A stretch of 64,000 nt of DNA, taken from contig OZ253541.1 of NCBI GenBank assembly GCA_965262365.1, positions 3,534,001 through 3,598,000 of the forward strand. The letters are read 5' to 3'. The notes under the pieces are model-generated. The model saw only the letters and a list, made by a program, of their open reading frames with translations. It was not told where the DNA came from and did no database searches. This DNA is from UBA6522 sp965262365. Its GTDB lineage: Bacteria > Pseudomonadota > Gammaproteobacteria > Steroidobacterales > Rariloculaceae. This document shows, in pieces, positions 43,303-52,505 of this stretch. Within the stretch, counting starts at the first letter, position 1; every line of letters begins with the position of its first letter. Both the position numbers and the translations under genes were made by a program.

Positions 43303-44867
43303 TGCCCGGCGCAATTGCCACTCCGCACGAAATGGCCACTCGTGCCGGATACGAGGCATTCGCTGCAGGAGGTAACGCCATCGATGCCGCATTGACCGCA
43401 GCGACAGTGCTTACCGTTGTTCTTCCACATCAATGTGCACTTGGCGGAGATCTGTTTGCCTTGATCGGCGGACCTGCCGGGAAAGCCGTATCAGTCAATG
43501 GTTCCGGGGCTCTGCCGGCCGCTGTTGATGTCGAGGAGTACCGGTCCCGTTTCTCGGAGGTCCCGGGGTCCGGACCGCATTCGATCACCGTACCCGGTTT
43601 GCTGAGTGGCTGGGCCCGAATCTCGGAACTTGGCGGCTCAATGGGGCTTGCCGAAATATTGGCCCCCGCTGTCCGTGCAGCGGCGGACGGGGTAACAGTC
43701 TCTCGATCGCTGGCTGCGGGAATTCGATGGCGGCGCGAAGTCCTGCTCCAGGACAAGGGTATTGCGGAACTCTTTATCCCCAACGGGCGACCGCTCAGTG
43801 AAGGGGACCTTCTGAAGCAACCAGCCCTTCAGGTCTCGCTGGAAACCATCGCAGCAGAAGGCGTATCGAGCTTTTACACGGGCTCGGTCGGGAAGAGGAT
43901 GGTCACAACGCTTCAAGACCAGGGGTCGCCGCTGACCATGGACGACCTGGCCGCTCACCGGACGGAGATCAATGATCCTCTGCGCCTTGACTACGGGGAC
44001 CACAGGTTGTTGACCAGCCCCCCCAATTCCCAGGGATTCATGTTGCTCGAGTCCATTGCCGCAATGGCGGGACTGGGTATCGAATTGGATGCCTCTTGCG
44101 CGCACGCCGCGTACAAACTGCATGCCGCGATGCTTGCGTCGGAGGATCGAGATCGCTACCTGGGCGATCCGGACCGGGTAGCGATGCCACTCTCATCGCT
44201 GCTTGACGAAACCGTGATTGGAGGCCGTCTACGCGAGCGCTTGCGTCGGACGCAACCGGAATTGGAATCGCATCGCCGCTCGGCAGCGCACGGCGATACG
44301 GTCGCAATCTGTGCAATGGACGGCGATGGTATGGCGGTTTCGTTAATACAGAGTCTCTACCAGACGTTCGGTGCTGGAATTCTTGATCCCGTAACAGGCA
44401 TCATCGTGCACAACCGCGCACGCGGATTTTCTCTGGCTCGTGGCTCAGCAAACGAGCTGATCCCCGGCACCCGGCCTGCACATACCCTTATGCCGCTGCT
44501 GGCTTACCGCGACGGTAAACCAGTCGCGTCCCTGGGCACCATGGGTGGTAGGGCGCAAGCGCAAATTCTGTTGCAGATATTGGCAGGCGCTTTAGATCCA
44601 ACGGCGCCACTCGGGGAAACACTGGCTGCGCCACGATGGGTGTTTGGCGGCAAGGATTTGGGATTTGACTATCCCATGATCGCTATTGAGGCCGATGCTG
44701 CCTCGGAACTTGATGAACAGCTGCAAACTGATGGCTTCAAGGTCGAAAGGGTGGAGTCTCAAAACGAGAACATGGGCCACGCCAATGCCGTGCGAGTTCG
44801 AGCGGACGGCGGGTTTGAGGCTGCTGCGGATTCGCGTTCAGACGGTCTTGCACTGGTCCGTGGGTGA
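43302..44867 (+). CDS. Gamma-glutamyltransferase family enzyme
   Basis: A 521-residue gamma-glutamyltransferase-type N-terminal-nucleophile hydrolase, which removes or transfers gamma-glutamyl groups after self-cleavage. Seen are YEAFAAGGNAIDAALTAATV, TVVLPHQCALGGDLFALIGG, VNGSGALPAA, PGLLSGWARISELGG, and the likely cleavage site in AHGDTVAICAMDGDGMAVSL with its threonine. No signal peptide is seen, so the enzyme looks cytoplasmic, unlike periplasmic GGT. This would fit a role in releasing glutamate from an intracellular gamma-glutamyl intermediate made by the ligase at 35099-36595. ATG 43302 is the start (GTG 43299 is an alternative). Confidence 0.88.
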   Translation: MPGAIATPHEMATRAGYEAFAAGGNAIDAALTAATVLTVVLPHQCALGGDLFALIGGPAGKAVSVNGSGALPAAVDVEEYRSRFSEVPGSGPHSITVPGLLSGWARISELGGSMGLAEILAPAVRAAADGVTVSRSLAAGIRWRREVLLQDKGIAELFIPNGRPLSEGDLLKQPALQVSLETIAAEGVSSFYTGSVGKRMVTTLQDQGSPLTMDDLAAHRTEINDPLRLDYGDHRLLTSPPNSQGFMLLESIAAMAGLGIELDASCAHAAYKLHAAMLASEDRDRYLGDPDRVAMPLSSLLDETVIGGRLRERLRRTQPELESHRRSAAHGDTVAICAMDGDGMAVSLIQSLYQTFGAGILDPVTGIIVHNRARGFSLARGSANELIPGTRPAHTLMPLLAYRDGKPVASLGTMGGRAQAQILLQILAGALDPTAPLGETLAAPRWVFGGKDLGFDYPMIAIEADAASELDEQLQTDGFKVERVESQNENMGHANAVRVRADGGFEAAADSRSDGLALVRG

Positions 44868-44976
44868 TGATCGCGCCACTGGAAACAGTGCCTGCGGCTG
44901 TTTGCAACGGTAGCTCCTGTCAACAGCGTGGTTCCTGAACTACGTCAATGAGAATTAGGTCGATGAGTAGTAGAAA

Positions 44977-45975
44977 ATGCGTCTAACCAAGCTACCCAGA
45001 GTCTGTCTGGGGCAGTTGCCGACCCCACTTGAAGAAGCCAAACGGCTCTCGGATGCCCTTGGCGGGCCCAGAGTCTTTCTCAAACGGGATGACCTGACCG
45101 GCATCGGGCTAGGCGGCAACAAGGTGCGGAAGCTGGAATTCATCATCGGCAAGGCACTTGAGGAAGGCGCCGATACCCTGGTTGTCTGCGGCGGCTTTCA
45201 ATCGAATATGGCCCGGGTTTCAGCCGCCATGGCAAATCGCGTCGGCCTGAAGGTCGAATTGGTACTCGGCGGCTTGCCGGGAGAACCCAGGCCACCGATC
45301 GGCAACCTGCTCCTGGATCACTTGCTCGGCGCCAAAATCAGGTTGGTGGATACCGTGCCCAGATGGGAGTTCGGTGAGTTTCTGGACGAGATTGCTGACG
45401 AACTACGCAGCGAGGGACGTCGGCCCTTTGTATTGGCACCGGGCGGTTCCAGCCCCGAGGGAATGGCGGGGTACTTCAGCGCAACCTTGGAAATGGCCGA
45501 GCAATTTTTCGAGCAAGGCATCGAACCGAGCCGCGTGTTTGTCGCGGTGGGTTCAGGCAGCACCTTTGGCGGTCTCGTGCTGGGAGCATTGCACGTCGAC
45601 CCATCTTTCCAAGTCGTCGGCATCAGTGTCAGCCGAATGTCAGATTATCTGAGCGAAAAGATCCCGCAGCTGACGGCAGATGCAATTGGGTTATTGGGAC
45701 TAGACAAGGCAGCCAAGGGAGGAGACTTGACGACCTACGACCAATACATTGGCGAAGGCTATGGCGCATTGACCGACGGCGCTTGCGAAGCGATACGACT
45801 TGTCGCCGAGACAGAAGGCGTGTTTCTGGATCCCGTCTACACGGGAAAATGCATGGCCGGCCTGGTGGATCTGATCCGCAAGGGGATCGTTGGCAGGGAT
45901 GAAACGGTCGTGTTCATTCATACTGGCGGCTCACCTGCGCTCTTCGCGTACGAGAAGGACGACTTGATGGCCTGA
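44977..45975 (+). CDS. PLP-dependent enzyme, D-cysteine desulfhydrase / ACC deaminase family
   Basis: A 332-residue fold-type II PLP enzyme. The start PRVCLGQLPTPLEEAKRLSD, VFLKRDDLTGIGLGGNKVRK with the PLP lysine near residue 50, VVCGGFQSNMARVSAAMANR and VAVGSGSTFGGLVLGALHVD match D-cysteine desulfhydrase and ACC deaminase relatives. These eliminate sulfide or ammonia from small amino acids. Which substrate applies here is unknown; QSN and the C-terminal IHTGGSPALFAYEKD fit D-cysteine desulfhydrase. It lies 109 bp after the gamma-glutamyltransferase gene and 98 bp before the ABC transporter, so an operon is likely. Confidence 0.88.
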   Translation: MRLTKLPRVCLGQLPTPLEEAKRLSDALGGPRVFLKRDDLTGIGLGGNKVRKLEFIIGKALEEGADTLVVCGGFQSNMARVSAAMANRVGLKVELVLGGLPGEPRPPIGNLLLDHLLGAKIRLVDTVPRWEFGEFLDEIADELRSEGRRPFVLAPGGSSPEGMAGYFSATLEMAEQFFEQGIEPSRVFVAVGSGSTFGGLVLGALHVDPSFQVVGISVSRMSDYLSEKIPQLTADAIGLLGLDKAAKGGDLTTYDQYIGEGYGALTDGACEAIRLVAETEGVFLDPVYTGKCMAGLVDLIRKGIVGRDETVVFIHTGGSPALFAYEKDDLMA

Positions 45976-46073
45976 CAGGCCGAGGATACGCAGCTTGGTA
46001 TTCGAAGACGTATTACTTGCGCGGCAACACACAGTAACAAGGTCGCTCTTCAGGGGCGACACGGAATAACCAC

Positions 46074-47687
46074 ATGTTGAGAAAATCGGATACTATGGTA
46101 CATCTGCTCCCAATTTTGGTGGTGAGCGCGATGCTGGTGGCTTGCAGCACCGATCAGGTTCCCGAGCACAGCGGCAACAGCATTATTCTATCCAGCAACA
46201 AGCCAGGCGTTCGTCTGGATCCCCATCTCGACGTCAAGTGGGAGGTCCTTTACATACTCTCGGCCGTTTATGAAACCCTCGTCTATCAGGACGACGACGG
46301 GAAAACCGTCCCCGGACTGGCGACAGACTGGATTATCGCAGACGACGGTAAATCCTATGTCTTCAATCTGCGTGAGGACGTGCTCTTCCATGACGGCTCG
46401 CCCTTCAATGCCGAGGTCGTCAAGTTTAATTTCGAACGAATCCTGTCTCTGGGGCCCCGTTCGCTAAAGGCCAGATCGCTGCTGCCCGACATCAAATCCA
46501 TCGAGGTTCTGGATGAATACAGCATCAGGATCGATCTGAACGAACCCAACGGCTTTTTCCTGTTCGGACTAAGTCTTCCCTACCTTTCAATGGTCTCACC
46601 CACGGCAGTTCAAACGTGGGGTGACGAGTACCATCAGCATCAGAGCGGTACCGGGCCGTTCATGTTCGAGGAGTACCTGGTGGGTGATCGATATACGCTG
46701 GTACGAAATCCCGACTACAACTGGGCACCGGAAATCTACAATCATGACGGACCGGCATACCTTGAAAGAATAACCTGGCACTTTCTGGCCGAGCCCTCAA
46801 CGCGGGCGCCCGCGTTGCTGGCGGGTGACGTGGACATCGCCTTGGATCTGTTGCCCACCGACGCCCAATACGTTATGGATTCCCCCGAACATACTGTCTC
46901 CATCGCCAATCTGACCGGCCAGCCGGCGTTTTGGTACCTGAATACCCAACTGCCGCCCACTGACGACATCAGGGTACGAAGGGCCATTCTGCATGGCGCC
47001 GACACGCAGGTTGCCGTAAAGGCGATCAAAAGGGGATTCAATCGAGTTTCGCACGGTCCGTTGGCAAGCGTGACGCCAGAATACGCCCGCCAACTGGAGG
47101 GGATGTACCCACACGACCCGGAGCGCGCAGTTTCCCTGCTGGAGCAGGCAGGGTGGCTGGATGCCGATAACGACGGGATCCGTGAGAAAGACGGTAAGCC
47201 CCTTGTCGTACTCATGTCCATGGTGAACTGGGGACAAAGCAGGGAGTTCAGTGAACTGCTCTATTCCCAACTCAAATCCATTGGCATCGAACTGCAACTT
47301 GAAATGATGGACTACGGGGTCCAGGTCGAAGCTGGGCAACGTGGCCGAAAGAACATGCTTTTTATGGGCGGCTCGGGTCACTCGGCATTTGACACGCTCA
47401 AGCCGTTTTTTCATTCCGACAATGCTGAGAGCGGTTTTGCCTGGGCAAAACACCAGGATCCGGAACTCGACAGCCTGATGGACGACGCAGTTCTCCTGAC
47501 CAATGACGTTACACGGCGAACTGAATTGTATGAGCGGGCACAAATTCTGATCATGAATGAAGCGCTTATCCTGCCGATTTATGACTATTCGCTGCTGATC
47601 GGCGTCAACTCCCGGGTCAGGGGCCTGGAGTGGCGCTCGGTGGGACTTGTGCCCACGTTTTACGAGATGTTTCTGGCAGACCCGTGA
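46074..47687 (+). CDS. ABC transporter solute-binding lipoprotein, peptide type (family 5)
   Basis: A 537-residue family 5 (DppA/OppA-like) periplasmic binding protein. The N terminus has a lipoprotein signal (VHLLPILVVSAMLVACSTD) with a lipobox ending in Cys at residue 24, so it is probably membrane-anchored. The body shows YETLVYQDDDGKTVPGLATD, YVFNLREDVLFHDGSPFNAE, GTGPFMFEEYLVGDRYTLVR and MNEALILPIYDYSLLIGV. Two permease and two ATPase genes follow in the same direction. Family members bind peptides but also opines, glutathione and other compounds. An ATG at 46095 is an alternative start. Confidence 0.93.
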   Translation: MLRKSDTMVHLLPILVVSAMLVACSTDQVPEHSGNSIILSSNKPGVRLDPHLDVKWEVLYILSAVYETLVYQDDDGKTVPGLATDWIIADDGKSYVFNLREDVLFHDGSPFNAEVVKFNFERILSLGPRSLKARSLLPDIKSIEVLDEYSIRIDLNEPNGFFLFGLSLPYLSMVSPTAVQTWGDEYHQHQSGTGPFMFEEYLVGDRYTLVRNPDYNWAPEIYNHDGPAYLERITWHFLAEPSTRAPALLAGDVDIALDLLPTDAQYVMDSPEHTVSIANLTGQPAFWYLNTQLPPTDDIRVRRAILHGADTQVAVKAIKRGFNRVSHGPLASVTPEYARQLEGMYPHDPERAVSLLEQAGWLDADNDGIREKDGKPLVVLMSMVNWGQSREFSELLYSQLKSIGIELQLEMMDYGVQVEAGQRGRKNMLFMGGSGHSAFDTLKPFFHSDNAESGFAWAKHQDPELDSLMDDAVLLTNDVTRRTELYERAQILIMNEALILPIYDYSLLIGVNSRVRGLEWRSVGLVPTFYEMFLADP

Positions 47688-47706
47688 TCACAGAATCGTA
47701 ACAGCG

Positions 47707-48630
47707 ATGTGCAGCTACATTGTCAGGCGCCTGTTGACCGCCGTGCCGGTTGTATTCGGGGTAATCACTGTCGCCTTTGTCCTGTTGTATCTCCTGCCTG
47801 GAGATCCTGCTTCCACCATGTTGGCCAGGTCGGGCGCGTCCGCGCAGGACATTGCACAACTGCGCACCGAATTGGGGCTTGACGACCCCCTGCGCGAGCA
47901 GTACGCAAGTTACATTGTCAGAACCCTTCAAGGCGACTTTGGCCGATCCATGGTTAGCCAGGAGCCGGTGCTGGAACTGTTGATGGCGCGGATCCCGACA
48001 ACCCTGGAATTGGTCATGGCGGCGCTGCTGATCGCGATTCCAGTCGGTACGCTGCTGGGGATGGCCGCCGCGGTTCATCAGAATTCCTGGATCGACCGTC
48101 TGGTGGTGGCATTCGCCTCGGTAGGGGTATCCATGCCTTCCTTCTGGCTGGGTCTAATGCTGATCCTGTTCTTCTCGGTCACGTTGGGCTGGCTTCCCTC
48201 GTTCGGACAAGGCAGCTTTCGGCATCTGATTCTGCCGGCAGCCGTACTGGCGTTTGGTGCGGTCGGCACCATAACGCGAACTGCACGCACCAGTATGTTG
48301 GACGTATTGAAGCAAGACTACATCGTCATGGCCCGATCGAAGGGCTTGGCCGAACACACGACGCTGGTGCGCCACGCCTTGAGAAACGCGCTGCTTCCTA
48401 TCGTGACGGTCATTGGCCTGCAATTCGGCTGGCTGCTGTCGGGATCGATCATTGTTGAAGCGGTTTTCTCCCGACAAGGTCTGGGGCTGATCCTGATCGA
48501 TTCCGTGCTGGAGCAGGACTTACCGGTGGTACAGGGGGCGGTGCTCCTGAGTTCCGTGCTTTACATTTTCCTTAACCTGGTTGTCGACATTGCATATGTA
48601 TTCGTCGATCCGAAAGTCCGCTACGAATAG
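47707..48630 (+). CDS. ABC transporter permease, DppB type
   Basis: A 307-residue inner-membrane permease. It begins MCSYIVRRLLTAVPVVFGVI with the first span, has the LPGDPASTMLARSGASAQDI loop typical of DppB, further spans (LELVMAALLIAIPVGTLLG, MPSFWLGLMLILFFSVTLGW) and the EAA-type cytoplasmic loop near YIVMARSKGLAEHTTLVRHA. ATG 47707 follows the binding-protein stop by 19 bp. It pairs with the DppC-type permease that starts 17 bp later. Confidence 0.95.
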   Translation: MCSYIVRRLLTAVPVVFGVITVAFVLLYLLPGDPASTMLARSGASAQDIAQLRTELGLDDPLREQYASYIVRTLQGDFGRSMVSQEPVLELLMARIPTTLELVMAALLIAIPVGTLLGMAAAVHQNSWIDRLVVAFASVGVSMPSFWLGLMLILFFSVTLGWLPSFGQGSFRHLILPAAVLAFGAVGTITRTARTSMLDVLKQDYIVMARSKGLAEHTTLVRHALRNALLPIVTVIGLQFGWLLSGSIIVEAVFSRQGLGLILIDSVLEQDLPVVQGAVLLSSVLYIFLNLVVDIAYVFVDPKVRYE

Positions 48631-48647
48631 GGCAGCGAAGACGAATC

Positions 48648-49532
48648 GTGGAAAAGACGATGGCCGACAGTTCCGAGTTCCTGGCGAAACCGCAAAGCCC
48701 AACGCGGATTGCGCTGGATCGCCTGCTTGAAGACAAGATCGCAGTGTCCTGTATCGGCGTGATACTCCTGTTCTTCCTGCTGGCAGTCGGGGCCGCTTAT
48801 CTCACGCCTTACGATCCGTATCACGCCTCACCCGAGGAATCACTGCTGCCCCCAAGCTGGTCTCACCTCATGGGTACCGACCTGATCGGGCGCGACGTCT
48901 TCAGCAGAGTTCTATTCGGTGCCCGAATTTCAATGCTGATTGGCTTCGTGTCCGTCGGGATTTCCGCGACCGTTGGCGTGACGCTGGGCTTGATCGCCGG
49001 ATATTACGGCCGGACTGTCGACGCAATCGTCATGCGTTCCATCGATACGCTCATGGCCTTCCCGGGGATCCTGTTGGCCTTGACCATCATCGCGCTGCTA
49101 GGTCCCGGAATTCTCAATGTAATGATTGCCGTTGGGATAGGGGGCGTTCCCAGTTACGCTCGCCTGGTGCGCGGATCCGCCCTTTCCATCAAGGAAGAAG
49201 TGTATGTCGACGCAGCGCGGACTGTCGGCGCGAGAGACTGGCGAATCATTCGCGACCATATCCTGCCAAATGCATTCCCTCCGGTACTGGTACTGATCAG
49301 CATGTCCTACGGGTGGGCATTCTTGAGTGCCGCCGGTCTTAGTTTCCTCGGCCTCGGAGCGGTATCACCCGCAGTGGAATGGGGCGCGATGCTCAACGAC
49401 AGCCGGGCACTTCTGTTGGTTGCTCCCTGGACTGCCATCTTCCCGGGAATCGCCATAATGTGCGTGGTGCTTTCGACGAATCTGCTGGGTGATGCGCTGC
49501 GTGACGCCATTGATCCGCGCCTGCGTCAGTAG
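48648..49532 (+). CDS. ABC transporter permease, DppC type
   Basis: A 294-residue inner-membrane permease. An N-terminal span (IAVSCIGVILLFFLLAVGAA) is followed by SWSHLMGTDLIGRDVFSRVL, the DppC hallmark, several spans, the EAA loop DAARTVGARDWRIIRDHILP and SAAGLSFLGLGAVSPAVEWG near the end. GTG 48648 is the earliest start; ATG 48660 is an alternative. It lies 6 bp before the first ATPase gene. Confidence 0.95.
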   Translation: MEKTMADSSEFLAKPQSPTRIALDRLLEDKIAVSCIGVILLFFLLAVGAAYLTPYDPYHASPEESLLPPSWSHLMGTDLIGRDVFSRVLFGARISMLIGFVSVGISATVGVTLGLIAGYYGRTVDAIVMRSIDTLMAFPGILLALTIIALLGPGILNVMIAVGIGGVPSYARLVRGSALSIKEEVYVDAARTVGARDWRIIRDHILPNAFPPVLVLISMSYGWAFLSAAGLSFLGLGAVSPAVEWGAMLNDSRALLLVAPWTAIFPGIAIMCVVLSTNLLGDALRDAIDPRLRQ

Positions 49533-49538
49533 CGCAAT

Positions 49539-50501
49539 ATGACAGTTTTGGAAGTCAACGGCCTGAGAACACAGTTTCACACCCGCGAGGGCGTGGTCAG
49601 GGCGGTCGACGACGTCTCCTTTAGCCTGGCACGGGGGGAAACGCTGGCGATCGTGGGCGAAAGTGGTAGCGGCAAGAGTTGTACGATGCTTTCTATCCTG
49701 CGCCTCATCCAGCAACCGCCCGGCAGGATTGTCGCGGGTGAAGTCCTTTTCGGTGGGCGAAATCTCATGGACCTGAGCGAACGCGAAATGCGTGCCGTAC
49801 GCGGCAACGGCATTTCGATGATTTTTCAGGACCCGATGACATCCCTGAATCCCTTGCTGACCGTGGCGACTCAAATCGGCGAAGTACTGCAATTGCACAT
49901 GGGTATGGACAAACGCCAGGCTCGCCAGCGGGCAATAGAACTGCTTGGCATGGTCGGGATCCCCGAACCGGAAATGAGGTTGAACAACTATCCGCACCAG
50001 CTATCCGGTGGCATGCGTCAGCGGGTTGTGGTCGCCATCGGGCTGGCCTGCAATCCGGCCGTATTGATCGCCGATGAACCGACCACCGCGCTGGACGTGA
50101 CAATACAAGCTCAGATCATCGATCTGATCAAGGATCTGCGGGACGAATTTGGAATGTCAATCATCTGGATTACCCACGATCTTGGGGTGGTAGCGGGCCT
50201 GGCGGATCGGGTATTGGTGATGTATGCAGGTCACGTCGTCGAAGTCGCCGCCGTCGATAAACTTTATCGCGAACCGCGACATCCCTATACCATCGGTTTG
50301 CTGAATTGCCTGCCGCGACTGGACGTTGCCCGCGCTGAAAAGCTGACCGTGATCGATGGCTTGCCGCCGATTCTGATCGGTGGGGCCGCGCACTGCCCCT
50401 TTCATCCGCGATGTCCACGGTCCATCGAAAAGTGCTCAACAGAGCGGCCCGTCCTCCAATCGGTTGGGCCCGGCCATCATGTTGCCTGCTGGGTAGCGTA
50501 G
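49539..50501 (+). CDS. ABC transporter ATPase, DppD type
   Basis: A 320-residue cytoplasmic ATPase. It has Walker A VGESGSGKSCTMLSILRL, Q-loop FQDPMTSLNPLLTV, signature LSGGMRQRVVVAIGLACNPA, Walker B VLIADEPTTALDVTIQAQII and the C-terminal oligopeptide-transport extension with a cysteine motif (CPFHPRCPRSIEKC). That motif matches the DppD/OppD group that can bind an iron-sulfur cluster. It works as a heterodimer with the DppF-type subunit encoded 47 bp downstream. Confidence 0.96.
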   Translation: MTVLEVNGLRTQFHTREGVVRAVDDVSFSLARGETLAIVGESGSGKSCTMLSILRLIQQPPGRIVAGEVLFGGRNLMDLSEREMRAVRGNGISMIFQDPMTSLNPLLTVATQIGEVLQLHMGMDKRQARQRAIELLGMVGIPEPEMRLNNYPHQLSGGMRQRVVVAIGLACNPAVLIADEPTTALDVTIQAQIIDLIKDLRDEFGMSIIWITHDLGVVAGLADRVLVMYAGHVVEVAAVDKLYREPRHPYTIGLLNCLPRLDVARAEKLTVIDGLPPILIGGAAHCPFHPRCPRSIEKCSTERPVLQSVGPGHHVACWVA

Positions 50502-50548
50502 CGACTGGAACAGCACTCCCATGCCCGACCCGAGGAAACGTACCTGAG

Positions 50549-51529
50549 ATGACGACAGACGAGATTCTGGTCAGTGTCCGCAACCTGAAGGTGCACTTCC
50601 CCGTACGCCAGGGTGTCATCATCCAGCGTTCGCGCGGCTTCATCAGGGCGGTGGACGGCATAAGCCTTGATATCAGAAGAGGCGAAACCCTCGGCCTGGT
50701 CGGCGAATCAGGGTGCGGCAAGTCGACACTGGGGCGAGCCATCCTGCAGATGCATCGGCCCACCGCCGGTGAAGTCTACTTTCAAGACATGAATCTGTCT
50801 TCGATGCATGGGAATCGGTTGCGCCGAATGCGACGGCATATGCAGATGATCTTTCAGGATCCCTATGCCTCGCTGAATCCTCGAATGACGGTCGGGGACA
50901 TCGTTGCGGAACCGCTTGTTGTGCACAACGTTTCACGCGGCAAGGAGCGCCGTGAACAGGTTCAGGCGCTCTTCGAACTGGTCGGCCTGAATCCGGTCTT
51001 CTTGAATCGCTATCCGCACGAGTTTTCGGGTGGACAACGGCAGCGTGTCGGCGTGGCGCGAGCCTTGGCGCTGAAGCCGGATTTCATCGTCTGCGACGAG
51101 GCCATCGCTTCCCTTGACGTCTCTATCCAAGCACAGATCATAAACCTGCTGATGGAGCTTCAGGAGAAACTCAACCTGACCTACCTGTTCATCGCGCACG
51201 ACCTATCCGTGGTGCGGCACATCTCGGACCGAGTGGCTGTGATGTATCTTGGTAAGATAGTGGAATTGGCCTCCTGGCAGGATTTGTATGCCAATCCCCG
51301 GCATCCGTATACCAGAATTCTGCTTTCATCAATCCCGATACCGGATCCGGAATCGGAGAAGAAACGTCGAGGGGAGTTTCTGGCAGGCGATCCGCCCAGC
51401 CCGGCGAATCCGCCCAAGGGGTGCAACCTCAGCACCCGCTGTCCGCTTGCAACAACAGAATGCTATCAGCATGAACCGGAATTCAGGGAAATGGGCCAGG
51501 GTCACTGGGCGGCATGTTTTCGAGCCTGA
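50549..51529 (+). CDS. ABC transporter ATPase, DppF type
   Basis: A 326-residue ATPase. Start at ATG 50549 (MTTDEILVSVRNLKVHFPVR); the frame is open from 50411 but that part overlaps the previous gene. Features are Walker A VGESGCGKSTLGRAILQM, FQDPYASLNPRMTVGDIVAE, signature FSGGQRQRVGVARALALKPD, Walker B FIVCDEAIASLDVSIQAQII and a C-terminal extension with CNLSTRCPLATTECYQHEP. The usual Walker B proline after DE is alanine here, a mild change. This completes a five-part peptide-type importer. Confidence 0.95.
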   Translation: MTTDEILVSVRNLKVHFPVRQGVIIQRSRGFIRAVDGISLDIRRGETLGLVGESGCGKSTLGRAILQMHRPTAGEVYFQDMNLSSMHGNRLRRMRRHMQMIFQDPYASLNPRMTVGDIVAEPLVVHNVSRGKERREQVQALFELVGLNPVFLNRYPHEFSGGQRQRVGVARALALKPDFIVCDEAIASLDVSIQAQIINLLMELQEKLNLTYLFIAHDLSVVRHISDRVAVMYLGKIVELASWQDLYANPRHPYTRILLSSIPIPDPESEKKRRGEFLAGDPPSPANPPKGCNLSTRCPLATTECYQHEPEFREMGQGHWAACFRA

Positions 51530-51566
51530 GATCCATCGCTGAACGCTTCACGCTTGGTTCTCAATC

Positions 51567-52481
51567 GTGATCGAAAACCAGCGTACGTCGCGCTCTGTGA
51601 GTCGCCCGGTCTGGGACAGACTTGCAAATGCTGTGATTGACGGCGAAGTTCTGGCGGTCTTTCGTCGCAGTGTGATTCTCAAGTTCAAGTCCTGTTCCGC
51701 GATGGATGAGACTGGCGCCTCAGTGTTGGCTCTTGTCCTGCCTGAAATCGGCGATGGACCTCTGAACATCGTTCTGGATGATCACGTCAACGAATTGATC
51801 GGTTTTCGATCAAGCCAAACCGCTTGTGTTCGTCGTGGCGAATTGCACATCGGGAAGACGTGCATTCTGCTGGAGCGCGCATCGATCTGGGAGCCTCGTC
51901 CGGATTGGATTGGTTTACGCTCAAAGTCTGAGGAAGTGACCAGAGCACTGGAACTCGGACTGAGCCCAGCGCAACGCGAGGCGTCATCGACGTCTATCCT
52001 GGAGATGATTTGCTCATCAGTCGGTCCAGAGGCGACCCAGCCGACATTTCGCGAATTCTTTAGCGCGGCTCGACGGGGTATGGAAGCACTGGAGGAAGGT
52101 TTGAAAGGGGAGTCAGTCGCATTACATGCCGGCGTCTCGCAATTGGCAGGGCTGGGTCCTGGACTGACGCCGGCTGGCGATGACTTTCTATCCGGTGTGA
52201 TGTTGTGTCTCTGGCTGCGCCATCCTGACCCGCGCGTCGTGTGTCGGTCGATATTGCAAGTCGCAGTTCCCCGTACGACCCTATTGTCGGGCGCAATGTT
52301 GCAGCGAGCGGGGGCTGGAGAATGTCCTGCTGACTGGCATTGTCTGTTCTACTCAATCGCAACTGGAGATCGTGAACGTGTAGGCGTTGCGTTACGTCGG
52401 ATTCTTGCCCATGGCAACACCTCAGGGGGCGACGCTCTGGCTGGTTTTCTGTGGATGAGTCGACTGCCGTACGTGCTGTAA
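51567..52481 (+). CDS. DUF2877 protein, AllH-like
   Basis: A 304-residue protein of the DUF2877 family, to which E. coli YlbF, reported as AllH of oxamate carbamoyltransferase, belongs. The signature LAGLGPGLTPAGDDFLSGVM near residues 195-214 and the end LAHGNTSGGDALAGFLWMSR are diagnostic. A long N-terminal half has no known motif. The start is GTG 51567. It is the last gene of the transporter operon, 37 bp after the DppF-type gene. Its partners in the window are the FdrA (AllF-like) and DUF1116 (AllG-like) genes, so it may form part of a carbamoyltransferase, though not encoded in one operon with them. Confidence 0.85.
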   Translation: MIENQRTSRSVSRPVWDRLANAVIDGEVLAVFRRSVILKFKSCSAMDETGASVLALVLPEIGDGPLNIVLDDHVNELIGFRSSQTACVRRGELHIGKTCILLERASIWEPRPDWIGLRSKSEEVTRALELGLSPAQREASSTSILEMICSSVGPEATQPTFREFFSAARRGMEALEEGLKGESVALHAGVSQLAGLGPGLTPAGDDFLSGVMLCLWLRHPDPRVVCRSILQVAVPRTTLLSGAMLQRAGAGECPADWHCLFYSIATGDRERVGVALRRILAHGNTSGGDALAGFLWMSRLPYVL

Positions 52482-52505
52482 TCAGCTCTCTCCCGCCCGC
52501 CGCCT

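Noticed and set aside
50411..50548. N-terminal extension of the DppF-type ATPase
   Set aside because: It overlaps the end of the DppD-type gene and does not resemble the family; ATG 50549 begins the domain.
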